DNA from: Echinometra lucunter | Taxonomy: Eukaryota > Echinodermata > Echinoidea > Camarodonta > Echinometridae | Direction of reading: 5' to 3' | NCBI GenBank assembly: GCA_029962745.1 | Contig: CM057167.1 | Coordinates: 19,434,054 to 19,498,053, forward strand | DNA: 64,000 nucleotides | Part shown: one piece after another, positions 11,750-24,619 of the stretch | Layout: each line of letters opens with the position of its first letter | Numbering within the stretch: the stretch's first letter is position 1 | Position numbers and translations under genes: made by a program | The notes under the pieces: generated by a model | Databases searched by the model: none | The model's input: only the letters and a program-made list of their open reading frames with translations | What the model was told of the DNA's origin: nothing

Positions 11750-12630
11750 AGATTTACTTTATTGTATTCATCAATGTAAATCAGATCAGAAAAACATCCC
11801 ATAAATTCTAATTCGTGCCAAGCACCAGATTGCTACTATCCCACTACACTTACTGCTGCTTCCAGGGGTAACCGTTAGTGGTCCCACCAAGAGTTTAGGG
11901 GTGAATACAAGCCAGTATTGTGTACTGTTTTAACATTTTTCCAAAGACAAAATCACTTTTGATGGCTGTCATCTAAATTATATACTATTCATCGATCTCC
12001 ATGATTTATGTAAAGAGTGTTAACGAGATCTTAATGAGAAACATCCTTAACATTCTATCTCATGTCAAGCTCTAGACATTTTACCATCACTGCTGTTTGT
12101 ACGGGTAACGGTGAGTGGTCCCGCCCAGAGTTCAGGGGAGAATAAAAGCCAGTATTTGTTTCGTTTTTTAACCTTTCCCAAAGGCAAATTCATTTTTTAT
12201 GGCTGTCATCTAAATTGTATAATATTCATCTATCTCACTGATCTATAAAAATACTGTCAACCAGATTTTACATCAAAATTTCCCATAAATTCTAAGTCTT
12301 GCCAAGCACGGATTATTGACCGCCCTGCTGTTTGTACGGGTAATGGTGAGTGGTCCCGCCCAGAGTTTAGGGGAGAATACAAGCCAGTATTTGTGTCATT
12401 TTTTAACCTTTTCCATAGGCAAATTCACTTTTGATGGCTGTCATCTAAATTGTATAATATTCATCTATCTCACTGATCTATCGAAATACAGTCAACCAGA
12501 TTTTACAGCAAAATTTCCCACAAATTCTAAGTCGTGCCAAGCACGGATTATTGACCCCCCTGCTGTTTCTACGGGTAAGCCTGAGACGTCCCGCCCAGAG
12601 TTGCGGGGAGAATACAGCCCTGGACGTGCA
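11750..12630. repeat. Tandem array, about 237-bp period
   Basis: The landmark (G)CCAAGC followed by A or T-rich text recurs at about 11817, 12064, 12301 and 12537. It is accompanied by TTTTGATGGCTGTCATCTAA, TATTCATC-ATCTC and AGAGTT-AGGGG-GAATA in each unit. The last two units are closest. The open frame at 12316-12690 is a read-through of the repeats. Confidence 0.85.
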
Positions 12631-14030
12631 CCAATCCTGCTGGTTACATGTAATTTATTTGATTCTCTGTTATATTCTTTAATTTTCTAGTTTTCGATAA
12701 TAATGGTGTTTAGCTTGTTAAGAAATATAATTAAACGCACAATTTCATGTGGTTTTACGTCAATTGCGCGGTTTTGCGCCTCAAAAAGTTCACTCAGAGC
12801 CATGAAAATGAGTTTGTTTCAGAAATGCCTTATGGTAGGAAGCTTTCTTCCCCCTCTTTCACAAATTATTTACCATTTAGAAACCCCAAATGGTACAGAG
12901 TTGAAATTTCATACCGTGATTCCTTAGACAAATCAAGCATTTATCATTGTGTTTTGATGTTTTTATTTGCATTCACTGAATTTTAAAAAATAATTTTTAT
13001 TGTTGGTTTTTACGCCCTCTATGGATGATTTATTGGTATGATATTTATTGCTTTGTCAAAATGAAGTAAATTTCTGTCTCAGAAATCAAACCTGACTCTA
13101 TATTTTCATTCCATTATAGTGTACAAATATTCATCAGGGTATATTTAATCTCTCTGTCTTCTTTTAGAATGATAAGAAGAAATAGCAGTAACTTCTGGGG
13201 TATAATATGGTATATTCAAAAATACTCGAGGGTGCCTTTTGACATGCTTGATACTGATGTATAAATTTTGTTAATTTGGTTAACATGATTATGCGGACAG
13301 ACTGATTAAAGGACAAAAATCTACACCAAAAGAAACCATTTTCCTCTTCTAAATTAGTTGTACACTATTGATCTTGTGTATTTTCAAGATTATGCATTGT
13401 AACAAAATATCTTGAAAAGTTTGACGGACATCACAAACACTAATTACTCCTTCCTAATCTTTCACTTTCTGTGTGCTTGGAATTGGGGATATTACTTAAC
13501 TTTAATAGAAGATAAACACTGCCATAACAACACAATTCACATGTTTCTTCGTTTTTTGCTTTGTTTTGTTTTGTGTTTTTTTTGGGGGGGGGGCGGGGGT
13601 AAAGGATTTTCCGTGCAAAGTAGTGAATAGGAGTGATATGCCCATTCACCTGACACAGAATTTGATCAAGTCAAAGTTTTCCTTTCTTAAACAAGCATCA
13701 CTTCATTAGATCAGGATATCAGATTATACTGAATCAAAGGAGAAAAAAAGCAAGTCTCGGGCATCTCCAAATTAATGAAAATATCAGGACATCTAAAAAA
13801 AACAAATACATACTAGGCGAAAAAAATAATAGAGTTCTAAAGCCTAACTATATACAACATTAAGTGGATGAAATAGAAAAAATATGATATTTCTTTTAAA
13901 GTTTTGATAACTACAACATAATGGGGACTAAATTCGCATACAGGAAATTATCAAATTTTGCTTACCATATAGCTAACTAACAAAGTATATAGTGGGTTTT
14001 GTTCGCCCTCTTTAATTTTGTCGATTTCAG
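12631..14030. other. Non-coding region without recognised genes
   Basis: AT-rich DNA with a poly(G) stretch near 13583. The open frames in this interval are short and lack family features. Confidence 0.4.
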
Positions 14031-14092
14031 GCAATGAAATAAGGTTACCTGAACTTATATTCATGTCCATGTTTTCAAATCTGAAATTATTT
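14031..14092 (+). pseudogene. Possible decayed leucine-rich-repeat exon
   Basis: After a good acceptor (GTCGATTTCAG) the sequence reads as NEIRLPELIFMSMFSNLKLF, which fits the spacing N-I--LP---F----NL--L of an LRR. However, the place expected for a GT donor reads TTTTGAGTCC, a stop codon follows, and the reading phase differs from the good LRR exons at 24620, 42403 and 43033. It could be a dead exon of the receptor or coincidence. Confidence 0.25.
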
Positions 14093-14229
14093 TGAGTCCT
14101 TGTCGCCAGCTTTAGTGATATAAGAATTAATAGTGATATGATTATTCAGTATCTTCCTAATCGTGATGCCTCTAATTCCCATGGATGCAGTGATGTACAG
14201 AAAGCAGAACACTTCTTAATGCCCTCAGA

Positions 14230-14310
14230 CATTGGGGGGGGGGGGAATAGCCCCCCTCCTTTTTTTTTGGGGGGGGTGGCGTATACAATAGTCCTCCCTC
14301 ATTTTCAGAT
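14230..14310. repeat. Poly(G)-cored dispersed repeat, copy 3
   Basis: A G run, AATAGCCCCCCTCC, a T run, a G run, then TGGCGTATACAATAGTCC. It has the same order as copies at 4380 and 4960. Confidence 0.55.
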
Positions 14311-15176
14311 ATTTATTTTCTCATCCCTTTTTAAAAATCTGTGTGTACCTTTTGGAAAATTTGCTTTATTATTTAGAGACATTTTGTGCTATACCATTAT
14401 TCTTTTTTTTATGGGCTGACTCCTTACTCTGCTAAAACCAACAGACAATTTGCATGACAAAGGAATTAACAACACACATTGTTGACAATTTAAGAGGATA
14501 CATGGTGTATTAGCGTTGTTTATTGAGGGTATAGGTTCATCAAATGAAATTGTTTATGATATTGCAATAGTTTTTTTATTAGCCTAATTCAAAAGTCTGA
14601 TTATTTGCCTTCATTGAAAGGATAAATAGCCTGCATTCTACATATCACAACATATTCCAATGTGAGATATTTAGCACTTGTTTTCAACATCAACTTTATA
14701 TACATAAATCATAGTATATATTTTTGTTAATCATTCTTACCCCATTTGGAGATTATAATGTTCAACGTTTTTCAACCCCAAATATTTTGTTAAGATGTGA
14801 TTAAAAGTGCACACTTGTCTTCCCCTTCGATCAATGAAAAATGTATGGGACAGGTTATTTCTTGTATGAGGCCTTATACCTGGGTCAATTGATTAATATA
14901 TACATGATTTGCAATAATAACTGAAATTTTGACTAGTTTGCAATCCTGTTCATAGCTGCTAGGGAAAACTGATAAACCATGAAACAATCATTCCGGATGA
15001 GCCATGGTATTTTACCGAACAGTCTTTTGATGTTTGCCATACAAAATATAGGCCTATCGGGATTCTTTTCTTTATCTATTCTAAATAATGAACGATTACT
15101 TCCAAGAAATTTTCAAAATTGTGGGTGTAAACGCTTATAGGCCCTGTATGTTCAATGCTATATTTTCCAACTGAAA

Positions 15177-15275
15177 TAGTAGTAGTAGTAGTAGTAGTAG
15201 TAGTAATTAAAGTACTACTAGTAGTATAGGAGTAATAGCAGGAGTAGTAGTTGTGGTAGAAGTATAGTAGCAGCA
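15177..15275. repeat. (AGT)n microsatellite
   Basis: AGT triplets with interruptions of the form ACTACTAGTAGTATAGGAG. Confidence 0.85.
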
Positions 15276-16800
15276 GTAATATACCCCTATCATTATCATA
15301 GTTTTATTGAATAACACGATTCAAAAAACATTTCATTATCTATCAATATAGTTTATAAACAATGGTGGCACGGCACCTTTGGGTCGTTCATTTCTTGTTT
15401 TATATTTGACTTCTGAAACTGCAGGTACATGTTCACATTCTGGAAAATCCAATATTATAGACGAACTCAATTCGAAGTAGGATTTCGCCAGAAATTTATA
15501 CAAGCTAAAATATTTGAACAGACATGCTACTACTGTACTGTTACATGGGTGCTATGTTCTCTCCTTTCTCGTGTTGTAGCAGTCTCATAAATATGTCAGC
15601 ATGAAGGTTCCTGAACAGCATAGTTGTGCTATTCAGCCTATAATGTCATTCCGGACTCATAACAGGATAAACTGTGACAGTTCAATTAAATGCATACTTT
15701 ACACCCTATTCTGACAAGAAGAGTGGTTGATTTTACTTTTACTGATTTTTGTTGATTGATTTTATTTGCCAAGCCTCCCAAACACAACAATGGATATATA
15801 AATTGCAGAATAGCAGATCAGTAAGCTTGAAAAGGATAACCCACAAAAGCTCGAAAGCTTATTTCCAGATTGATTTGTAGACATGAACTTAAGGGCTTGA
15901 ATCCATAATAATCTCACCTTTTTCCAACTTTTGGATAAATCACCCAAAGCAAATACACATTATCGTGGAACGGTTCTATACGAGACTACGCGTTTCAGTT
16001 TGTTTTGTCATTTCCGTTGTTGCCCAAGTAGAGTAAAACCGTGGGCTGCAAATTTTGCATAGGCCTAAATGAAAAAAAAAATCATTTTGCGAAAATTAAT
16101 TTGTCATGAAACACGCATTTTCCCGAGATGGTACGACTTTTCTTACCCCCTTTTCTCATGTGGGGTATATTGGTATGTCTACGTTCATTGGATATACCAC
16201 TGATTAAACAGAATTTTTAATTCCTAACTTTAGATGAGCGTGCAAATAGAAAAAAAAAGTTTTTGATTATTAGAGGGCGGGGTTGTACTAGTTCAGGGAA
16301 TTCAATACGATTAATCCACTATATGCCCGCGAAATGCCATTGTAATTTAGATGCCATCATGGAAAACGGCTGGAAAAATGATCGAGGAAAACTAGTAGGC
16401 ATACGTGTTTTTCTGAAGAATGACTGACTATTTTGATGAAGGCGCCTTGTGTGCAGGCTATGCATCTGGTGGCTATTTTTCTTTCTTTTTTTTTTTTTTT
16501 TTTTGGTCAAATCTCATAAATATGTCGTTATGAACAGATGAAAGTTCCTAAACGACATGAGTGACTTTCAAGCATGAATGCTGAGTTTTGGTCATCAGCC
16601 TTTTATCATTTCACATCTATTGCCTGCATTCAATATTATTTGCTGCTGTTCAAGAAATTCTAACAAGTGACTTTGATTACAGCCATGAACTTCAAAGCTT
16701 TTCATAATAGTCGCAAAAAATTTGACATCTAGACATATAACACCTTTAAGCATGTAAACACGTTATCATGAAACAAATCTGTGTAGGAATGAGACTAGAG

Positions 16801-17300
16801 NNNNNNNNNNNNNNNNNNNNNNNNNNNNNNNNNNNNNNNNNNNNNNNNNNNNNNNNNNNNNNNNNNNNNNNNNNNNNNNNNNNNNNNNNNNNNNNNNNNN
16901 NNNNNNNNNNNNNNNNNNNNNNNNNNNNNNNNNNNNNNNNNNNNNNNNNNNNNNNNNNNNNNNNNNNNNNNNNNNNNNNNNNNNNNNNNNNNNNNNNNNN
17001 NNNNNNNNNNNNNNNNNNNNNNNNNNNNNNNNNNNNNNNNNNNNNNNNNNNNNNNNNNNNNNNNNNNNNNNNNNNNNNNNNNNNNNNNNNNNNNNNNNNN
17101 NNNNNNNNNNNNNNNNNNNNNNNNNNNNNNNNNNNNNNNNNNNNNNNNNNNNNNNNNNNNNNNNNNNNNNNNNNNNNNNNNNNNNNNNNNNNNNNNNNNN
17201 NNNNNNNNNNNNNNNNNNNNNNNNNNNNNNNNNNNNNNNNNNNNNNNNNNNNNNNNNNNNNNNNNNNNNNNNNNNNNNNNNNNNNNNNNNNNNNNNNNNN
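16801..17300. other. Assembly gap (500 N)
   Basis: Exactly 500 N bases, so the true size is unknown. Exons of the receptor or of the right protease could be hidden here. Confidence 0.99.
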
Positions 17301-17569
17301 TAGACAAATTTAACAGTATAGGGTCACTCTACCCACGCGAGTTTTTTTTTTTTTTTTTTTTTGGTAGTTTTTTTTTGCTATGTAGTAATTATTCTTCCAA
17401 ACTTTAGTGTTCAATGCCACACAATCCCAAGGATAATTTATAGCAGTTTGGAGGATACTATTTTTTTAGTACTGCATGTGATCGAAAAGAATTAGTAAGT
17501 CGAAAACATTCTTTTGATACAAATTACAACTCTATGATAGGCTATGCCAATAACTTTTGTTGGTGTGTG

Positions 17570-17570
17570 C

Positions 17571-17626
<56 letters not shown>

Positions 17627-17876
17627 TAGTAGTAATAGTAATAGTAGTAGTAGTAGTAGAAGCAGCAGCAGCAGCAGCAGCAGGAATAGCAGTAGTATAG
17701 CAGTAGTAGTACTAGTACTAGTGGCAGAAGTAGCCTAATGTTGTAGCCTTAATAGTTGTAGAAGTAGTAGTAGCAGCAGCAGCAGTAGTAGTAATAGTAG
17801 TAGAAGTAGATGTAGTAGTAGTGGTAGTAGTAGTAGTAGTAGTAGCAGTAGTAGCATCAGTAGCAGCAGTAGCAGC

Positions 17877-17916
<40 letters not shown>

Positions 17917-17955
17917 TAGTAGTAGTAGTAGTACTACTAGTAGTAGTTGTAGTAG
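17570..17955. repeat. Compound (AGT)n/(AGC)n microsatellite
   Basis: Nearly 390 bp of AGT and AGC triplets with scattered substitutions. Confidence 0.95.
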
Positions 17956-18083
17956 TTGGTAGTTATTATTTTGTATACATTTTTATAATATCATCAGTAC
18001 AAATTTGTTTTCTAGTTGAATTGAAAAGATTATTTAAAAAAACAGACACTTAAACGTTTATATTATAACCGCAATGTACATTT

Positions 18084-18100
18084 TATTATTATTATTATTA

Positions 18101-18145
<45 letters not shown>

Positions 18146-18178
18146 TATTGTGTTGTTGTTGTTGTTGTTGTTATTATT
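18084..18178. repeat. (ATT)n tail of a minus-strand LINE
   Basis: ATT triplets, then GTT triplets. It lies directly beyond the 3' end of the LINE fragment at 18181-18700 on the minus strand, as expected for a microsatellite-type retrotransposon tail. Confidence 0.8.
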
Positions 18179-18180
18179 TA

Positions 18181-18700
18181 TTTATCATTATACTGCGTTT
18201 TCCCGATAAGGCCCAAAGCGCTTACAATAAGTCAAACAGTGGAAATACATGTAATTATAATTACGAAATTAATCATGAAATCCTAAACTACAAACTGAAA
18301 AAAAATGGGATTTCAATGCCTTTCTGAATATTGTAATTGATGGAGACTGTCTAATTGTGAGTGGCAAATCATTCCAGTGTTTTGAAGCTGACACAGTAAA
18401 TGTCCTATCACCAGCTAATGTACGAGTAACTGAATGTGTAAGACGAAGAGGATCACTGGCTGACCTCAGTGCTCTGGTGGGTGTGTACAAATTCAAACAA
18501 TTACCCAAATACTTTGGAGCTTGATTATTAAGTATTTTGTACACAAACACAAATAATTTGAAAATTATTCTCTGTTTCAAAGGAAGCCAGTGCAGTGAAC
18601 TCAAAAGTGGTTGAGAAGGACGATCCCTGGAAACCTATAGCACTAATCGTGCTGCCCAATTCTGCAGCCATTGAACAGGAAGCAGTATTTCATGTTCTTC
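18181..18700 (-). pseudogene. Non-LTR retrotransposon (CR1/L2/Jockey-like) ORF2 C-terminus and 3' end
   Basis: On the minus strand, from about 18604 down to 18269, the frame reads SSLHWLPLKQRIIFKLFVFV, then YKILNNQAPKYL, NLYTPTRALRSASD, GDRTFTVSASKHWNDLPL and FRKALKSHFF. This is the well-known conserved C-terminal block after the reverse transcriptase of CR1/L2/Jockey-type LINEs (HWLP--RI-FK, Y-P-R-LRS, W--LP, FK--LK-HLF). In the same frame upstream, LQNWAARLVL matches the family, but a TAG stop at 18637-18635 interrupts it. The 3' non-coding part ends in the common GGCCCAAAGCGCTTACAATA tail (18215 region, minus strand reading inward) and then the ATT tract. The copy is truncated at its 5' end and inactive. 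Confidence 0.85.
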
Positions 18701-19591
18701 ATTGTCAAAAACACTCAATAGATGTAAAATACAACTCTTAGATTGCCTTTCTAATATACCTTTTTGTTATATAGGCATATATTACTGGCCTACATTTAAT
18801 GTATAGTCGGTGTGGTGCTTGTGGTTATAATTTTATAAACGAAAATGAGAGAAAACATAATTTTTACTGAAATGAATATGAAACTGATGTGCAGATATGC
18901 AACCGATTGCAATCTTAAGCTGCCTGATTAATCTTATATTCGGCTTTGGCAGAGAAGAGGTACGAAACTCTCTGAGCTGCCATCCTCTTTCTTTATTGTT
19001 TAAGCTGTTGCTGTTGTTGTTTTTTTATTAAAGGAATGTGTGTTTCTAATAATGTGATGGATACCTGTTCCTTGCACTTGGAAATACAATTATATTTTCA
19101 ATTATACATTTAGTATTTTGACTCAATACTTTTCCAGCAGTAGACTCCTCTCACTATGTACCACTCGTACAAGCAACGTCGATCTCATAGTTGGTTGAGA
19201 GCCAGAAGGGCAGTTGTTGTGCTTTTAGTAAATGTCTTTCTGGCCCTCAGCAGAACATTTGAAATAAGTACTAGTAGTACTAATACAGAGTGACAGAGAG
19301 AGTGCAAGCACATTGGAGAGAGAGAGAAAGAATGAGCATTACTGGAAGGAGAGAAAAATCAGTGCCTGCGCGAAAGCAACAAATATATCACTTATAGGGC
19401 TGCGCACGAAGACTACAAACCATCGTAAATGAGTCGTACGTGACAGTCATGGGATTCGTGGATTGCCTATGGAAAGGTCCAGCAAGAAATCAAGTCACGT
19501 ACATGCGCACAAGGAGGATTTGCGTTTCTCCATGTACGGAAAAAAAATCGCGGACTGTACGGAGGGGGTCACTCTCATAAGTGCGGGGCCG
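18701..19591. other. Non-coding region without recognised genes
   Basis: It contains a short GAGA-rich stretch near 19300. No exon or strong repeat structure was seen. Confidence 0.35.
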
Positions 19592-20783
19592 CGCCGGTGT
19601 CATAGTAGATTTGTTCCGGGCAATCAATTTGTTCCGGGCGTCGATTGGATCCTCCGAACCAATCGCCTGAATATTTACCCCGTCGATTAGATCCGCTTTG
19701 GACGACTAAATGCGATCGTCATATGCGATTGGTTCCGACCAGGCGATTCGTTCCTTTCGACCATTCGACAAAGGATTTAGAGCTGCGAAAGGCGATCCGA
19801 ATCTCTATTGTGCTAACGTATCACGTCATGGTACCACCCCTAAAGAAAAGTGTGCTCTTCTGGTGCACCTTTTGGAGCCAATCAAACTCCTCCAGATCAG
19901 CACACTTGCAGAACGAGCATCGTCGGTTATCACGTAGAAATAATATATGTAGAAATACACTGATTCCTGTTCATAAGAGGGGGGGGGTCAGGGAATAAGG
20001 TCAGTTGTGTGAAGTTATGAATGCCAAGGCATACGCCATGTGGAGGGGGGGCGGCGCTCGGCGAGGAAGGAATGGGATTTGTATTCCGATAACTCTATTC
20101 TGTCTATAAAGTTATTCTCTTATTCATGCGTTCCCATTTTTTTTGGGGGGGGGGACGAGGCGGGGTCAAAAATTTGAATGTTTTAACACATCATAAATTT
20201 TACTCTCATTCATTAAATGAACACGATGGTATCAAATTAGCTTCGCGTCAGGTGTTATACTGGTAATTCTAGAATCCTTCTTCATACTCTTATTTCAGTT
20301 GTTTTATGTGTCTATATATTAATTAATGCATAAATATATCGGAGGCTGGTCATCCGATTCGGTTCCAAATTCTCTCGCCATTTTGTACTAAAAAGGAAGG
20401 CGAAAGGGTTCCTTTCTGTTCAGGGGTCCATTTACACCTAAACGAGTTTTAATTTTTCACACCCTAATATATATTTGTGTGTTCTAAAATAACAGCCTAC
20501 ATTTTCTTTCATGGATATTAGTAGTAATCCATTATTTTTTCAAACACTGGTGGCTTTTTCTGTTAAGGGGCCCAATAACTCCCTAAATGTTGTAAGTATA
20601 AAAGTACAATTCTAACGATTCTTTCCCTCATCAAAAAAGAGTGAACGCATTCACTCTGTTACGGGTGAATATGAGAAGGAGTGCATTTAGAGTGAATAAG
20701 AATAAAATTCTTTTAGGGGTGATTTCAGAGATCGATCAAGGTTTTGTGTTCTGTTGTGACAGACAAAGAACTAGACTCATGAC

Positions 20784-21064
20784 CAGGCGCGTAGCCAGGG
20801 GGCAATGGGGGCGGTCCCCCCCCCCCCCCCCCACCAAAACGCCAGAAAGAAAGGAAAAAAGAAAAATGGAGGGAAAAAAAGCGTGAGCGAGAAAAGAAAA
20901 AGGTAGAGAACGTAAGAAAAGCGGAGCAGACAAGGAACAACGACAAAGCAACGTCGGAGCTTCCTTAAATCCCCCCTCCCTGCACCCCTCCCCCTAGGTG
21001 ATTCGCGTGCTTACTACCGCCCCCCCCCCCCCAAAAAAAAAATGAAATCCTAGCTACGCCACTG
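20784..21064. mobile_element. Non-autonomous hAT-like element (281 bp) with 8-bp TSD
   Basis: It is flanked on both sides by CTCATGAC (20776-20783 and 21065-21072). Its ends are CAGGCGCGTAGCCAGGGGG and, reversed, CAGTGGCGTAGCTAGGA, which fit the CAG-GCGTA start common in hAT elements. Inside are long C runs and a purine-rich stretch shared with 9374-9605. There is no coding capacity. Confidence 0.88.
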
Positions 21065-22474
21065 CTCATGACTGTATCGATGTTGAATGAAACTGCTAGT
21101 AATATGACAAGAACTCACATATACAGGTACCTCTACATTCCAGACTACCAGTTACATAACATGTCTGGTGCTCGCTGCCATCTGAGTGGACGCAGCAGGG
21201 GAGGAGATAGTATATCAGACTGAAACAAACAGAGAGTGTGGGAACATACAGGCAGAGTGTGGGAAAAGGAATGGTGATGATGATGTGGACTGAAATGAGA
21301 TGAGATGATGAAATTATTAAGACCAAATTACAAGGATTTGAGTTTTTTAATACTTAAGAAAAAATGTCTTTATGTACAGATCAGTGCGTTACTTAGATCG
21401 GAGGGCCGAGAGATCGTCACTTATTAAAAAAATTAATAAATAAATTGTGAATTACGGTAAAAGTGTCACACAAAGGACATTTCCATTTTTTCATGACTTT
21501 CTGCGAAGAGACTATGAACAATTTCGAAAGTATTGTGCAGTTGCAATGAAATAAGTAAGCCCAAAACTTCTTTGAACATGTTGAAAATTAAATTTTCTAA
21601 TAGTCATGGGGGGGGGGTGGGGGTTAAATCGGGTAAGTAGGAATAATAATATGTCAAGGAATTGTAATGTCCTGCGGGTATATTGCAAGGGTTATATTCG
21701 AAACCATGTCCATTGGTTTAATTTCTGATTTATGTATATTACTACTGCATTATGAAGAAAACGATAAGTGGCATAATTTCTTATATCTATGTGACAAGAG
21801 TTGAAAGGTGCATGCATTATGTGACATTTTCTAGATAAAATGGGAAATTAGTTTCCACTTTACTGCAATCGTACTTATTTCCCGATAAGTTGATAAGATG
21901 AACTTATCCCTTTAGGTAATTTCGTTGTTTTCTTTTGAGGTTCATCTGAGTACGCTAAGTATATTTTGCAGATTAATGCCCGGGATTAATGTTGCTTAGT
22001 TTGCATTAATGATTTGAACTTGTGTTTTCCGCCCTTCTGCTAGTAGGCACAAGCTTTTCAATGCATTTCTAAAAACTGAACAAATCAAAACAAAAAATAA
22101 CTATAACAACAACAACAAACACACGATTATCATTTGGGCTCTGATAGGAAGGGATCATGACAAACAGCATGAACCTTATGTTGTTAAGGTTGTTGTTGTA
22201 TTTTCGAAGATGTTTTCAAATGATATTTGTCCTAATTTGAAAAAAGAAAACACTCAAGTGTCACTTGAGTATGCCACATAAAAGTGTGCTGTCAAATATA
22301 ATTGTTTGCGCCTCTTAAAAGTTACATGTAATTCATTAGAAATCACCACATCTGTTCATCGAGAATTCAACATTAATATAGCATAGACATTATTATTATA
22401 CACAAGATATAATAACTCTGATTTCAATGTGTAAAATGAAAAAAAAAGTATGTTAGGTGCTATTATTTTTTCAG

Positions 22475-22708
22475 CACCGGCATACTGTTATGGGCTTGGG
22501 GGCAATAGCCCCCCCCCCCCCCCTCCAAAAAAAAAAGAATTTAAAAAAAGGGAAAGGGGAACAAATTAAATTACCCTCCCAGATATTGTGTCCTGATCTT
22601 TGCATGACGAAATAACATTTTCATCTTCGCTAGCTGGCAACTTTTCAGAAATGTGCTTCATATGTCATGTTCTGCCCCCCTCAAATTATTTGAATAATTA
22701 CGCCACTG
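22475..22708. mobile_element. Non-autonomous hAT-like element (234 bp) with 8-bp TSD
   Basis: It is flanked by TTTTTCAG on both sides (22467-22474 and 22709-22716). Its ends are CACCGGCATACTGTTATGGG and, reversed, CAGTGGCGTAATTATTC. It holds a 15-base C run followed by an A run. The ends are diverged, but the duplication is exact. Confidence 0.75.
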
Positions 22709-22779
22709 TTTTTCAGGGAAAATTTTATTAGAGGGTACTAGTATTTCTTTGATGCTGGATATTATTTGCAACCACAATG

Positions 22780-23000
22780 TGAACAAAAAATGGGTAAGTT
22801 GATGTTGGTAAAAAATAAAATGTTGGGTTAAAAAGATTTGACCAACAACCGAGCAATATAGAAAGCATTTTAAGCTACTCAAAGGCAAAAGCCAATATGT
22901 TGGGAAATGCATAACCTTTGGCAAAACATTGCCTAACAATTCGTTGGGTTGACTATAAGCCCAACGCTGGGCAAAGCATTTGCCCATTTTTTCACAGTGC
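22780..23000. repeat. Short repeats of TTGGGC/GCCCAA type
   Basis: Several diverged copies of TGTTGGG, TTGGCAAA and GCCCAACGCTGGGCAAAGCA occur in both orientations. They look like part of a dispersed repeat with weak internal symmetry. Confidence 0.35.
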
Positions 23001-24619
23001 ATATGCTTTACGATAACTTATTGAGAATAAGACTTCTCAAAATAGAAATATAAACATTTCGTTAACTCCTTTGCAGACACTATCAGAATATCCAGAACAT
23101 ACAGAATTATCAGAACTTTTAATGACTGCTATTTAAACCTATTCCAGATAAACTGCATTTACAAAGACTTGAGAGACCGTCTGACAATGACAATGTGTAG
23201 TAACACTCTTGATAATATTAATAATCAAAATTCAGGGGCAGCGGAAGCGGAACGGGGGGGGGGGCCTGGCGGGGCTCCCCATACTTTCGGCCAAAAAATA
23301 AATAAAACTTTATTAGTTTAAACATTTATAAAAATTGTAAATTTAGAAATAGACTTTCAAAATCAGAAAAAAACAAGGGTTCGGTGATGGAGGGGGGGGG
23401 GGGGTGCCGCCCCTGAACCCCCGCTAGAGCCCTATCTGCAGGATCTGGATTTCGCCTGTTTGGATATCAGTTCCCCTCTCCCTCTAATAACGTTCCGTGG
23501 CTTAATGTTCCCCGAAACTCTTGGCTAATGTCGGAACCAAACGGCGGCTTTCGTAACGTATCGGCCAAAAGTAGTATCAGACGTCTGGTTCCGCTGGAAC
23601 GAATCAACTAGTCGTTTGGTTCCGGGGAACGAATCGACTGGCCATTTTGTTCCTGCGGAATCCGGAACACATCGACTATCACACCAGCGTGAGCGAGGAT
23701 TATTTAGTATCCCTTAATCACGCCCTTCATGGTGTTAATGGCGTATAGGTCTGCTCAAATTTGCCCAAATTTGCAACCCTAAATGGCGTAATCTGCATAA
23801 CCAAATTAGCAACCCTAAATGGCGTGAAGAGTGAGAAAAGGCTACCCTAAGAGGCGATTTACCAGCGAATGGTGCTGAAAAGCAACCCTTTTTGCCAAAG
23901 ACGTCGACAGCGCCTGAGTGCCGGACGCTTTTATGCGTAAGCGATTAGTGTGCGAGTCAGTAATAGTAAATTTCATATAACAAAAATTAACACGGCGTCA
24001 TGTTTGCTGCTCCCCATAGCAGTGATCTGAATCAAAGACAATAATCATGATAATGATTGCATAAGCATGTTCGATCATTGACAAAAGAGCAGTTTCATCA
24101 GTTTGGTTTTGTTCACCTGGTGTGCTCTTTCAGAATATTTTTATGAGACAAGGTGTATTTAAGCCACAATCATCTTCATAAGCCATATTTTTATTGATAA
24201 AAAAGAGGCGATTCTGGCCGTCGTCATCTTTACTTCGTCCAGTTCTGTTCCTCTCCTGGTTTTTCCTCTTCCTGTTATTGATCGACTAAATGATTAATAA
24301 ACAGAAACCAAATATTATGTAAACTATTACTACACATTTTGAGCAATCTGATGGAGTTTATCTTTTTTTTCTAAGGCATTTAAACAAAATTCAGTCAATA
24401 CTACCTGGAACTAAACTTTACGTCATTTATGAAAATACGCGTTTGCACTTTTCTTTTTGCAAACAAAATCACGGCAACATTATTTCTTTTTATGGAGCAC
24501 AAAAACACCCTCTTTACCATTGCATATTGACGCACTTCTTACGTCAGCAGGAAAGGACACCTTGTGTGAGGCGGGCCTAATATACTATTAATATATTTCA
24601 TTCTGCTTCTGACTTACAG

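Larger units (their letters stand above)
14093..16800. other. Non-coding region without recognised genes
   Basis: It contains a third copy of the poly(G)-cored repeat (14230-14310) and an AGT microsatellite (15177-15275). No exon was supported on either strand. Confidence 0.4.
19592..23689. mobile_element. Possible DNA transposon bounded by diverged inverted ends
   Basis: The left end begins CGCCGGTGTCATAGTAGATT and then has several GTTCC/CGATT blocks for about 180 bp. The right end, read on the minus strand, begins CGCTGGTGTGATAGTCGATG and then has the same kind of GTTCC/CGATT blocks for about 200 bp (23480-23689). The ends are about 80% alike over the first 25 bases. No transposase and no target duplication were found, so this may be two separate end fragments in opposite orientation. 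It encloses two small hAT-type insertions (20784, 22475). Confidence 0.4.

Noticed and set aside
12316..12690. 124-codon open frame
   Set aside because: It spans two units of the 237-bp tandem array and has no family features.
16768..17313. Open frames of 170-181 codons
   Set aside because: They are almost entirely undetermined bases from the assembly gap.
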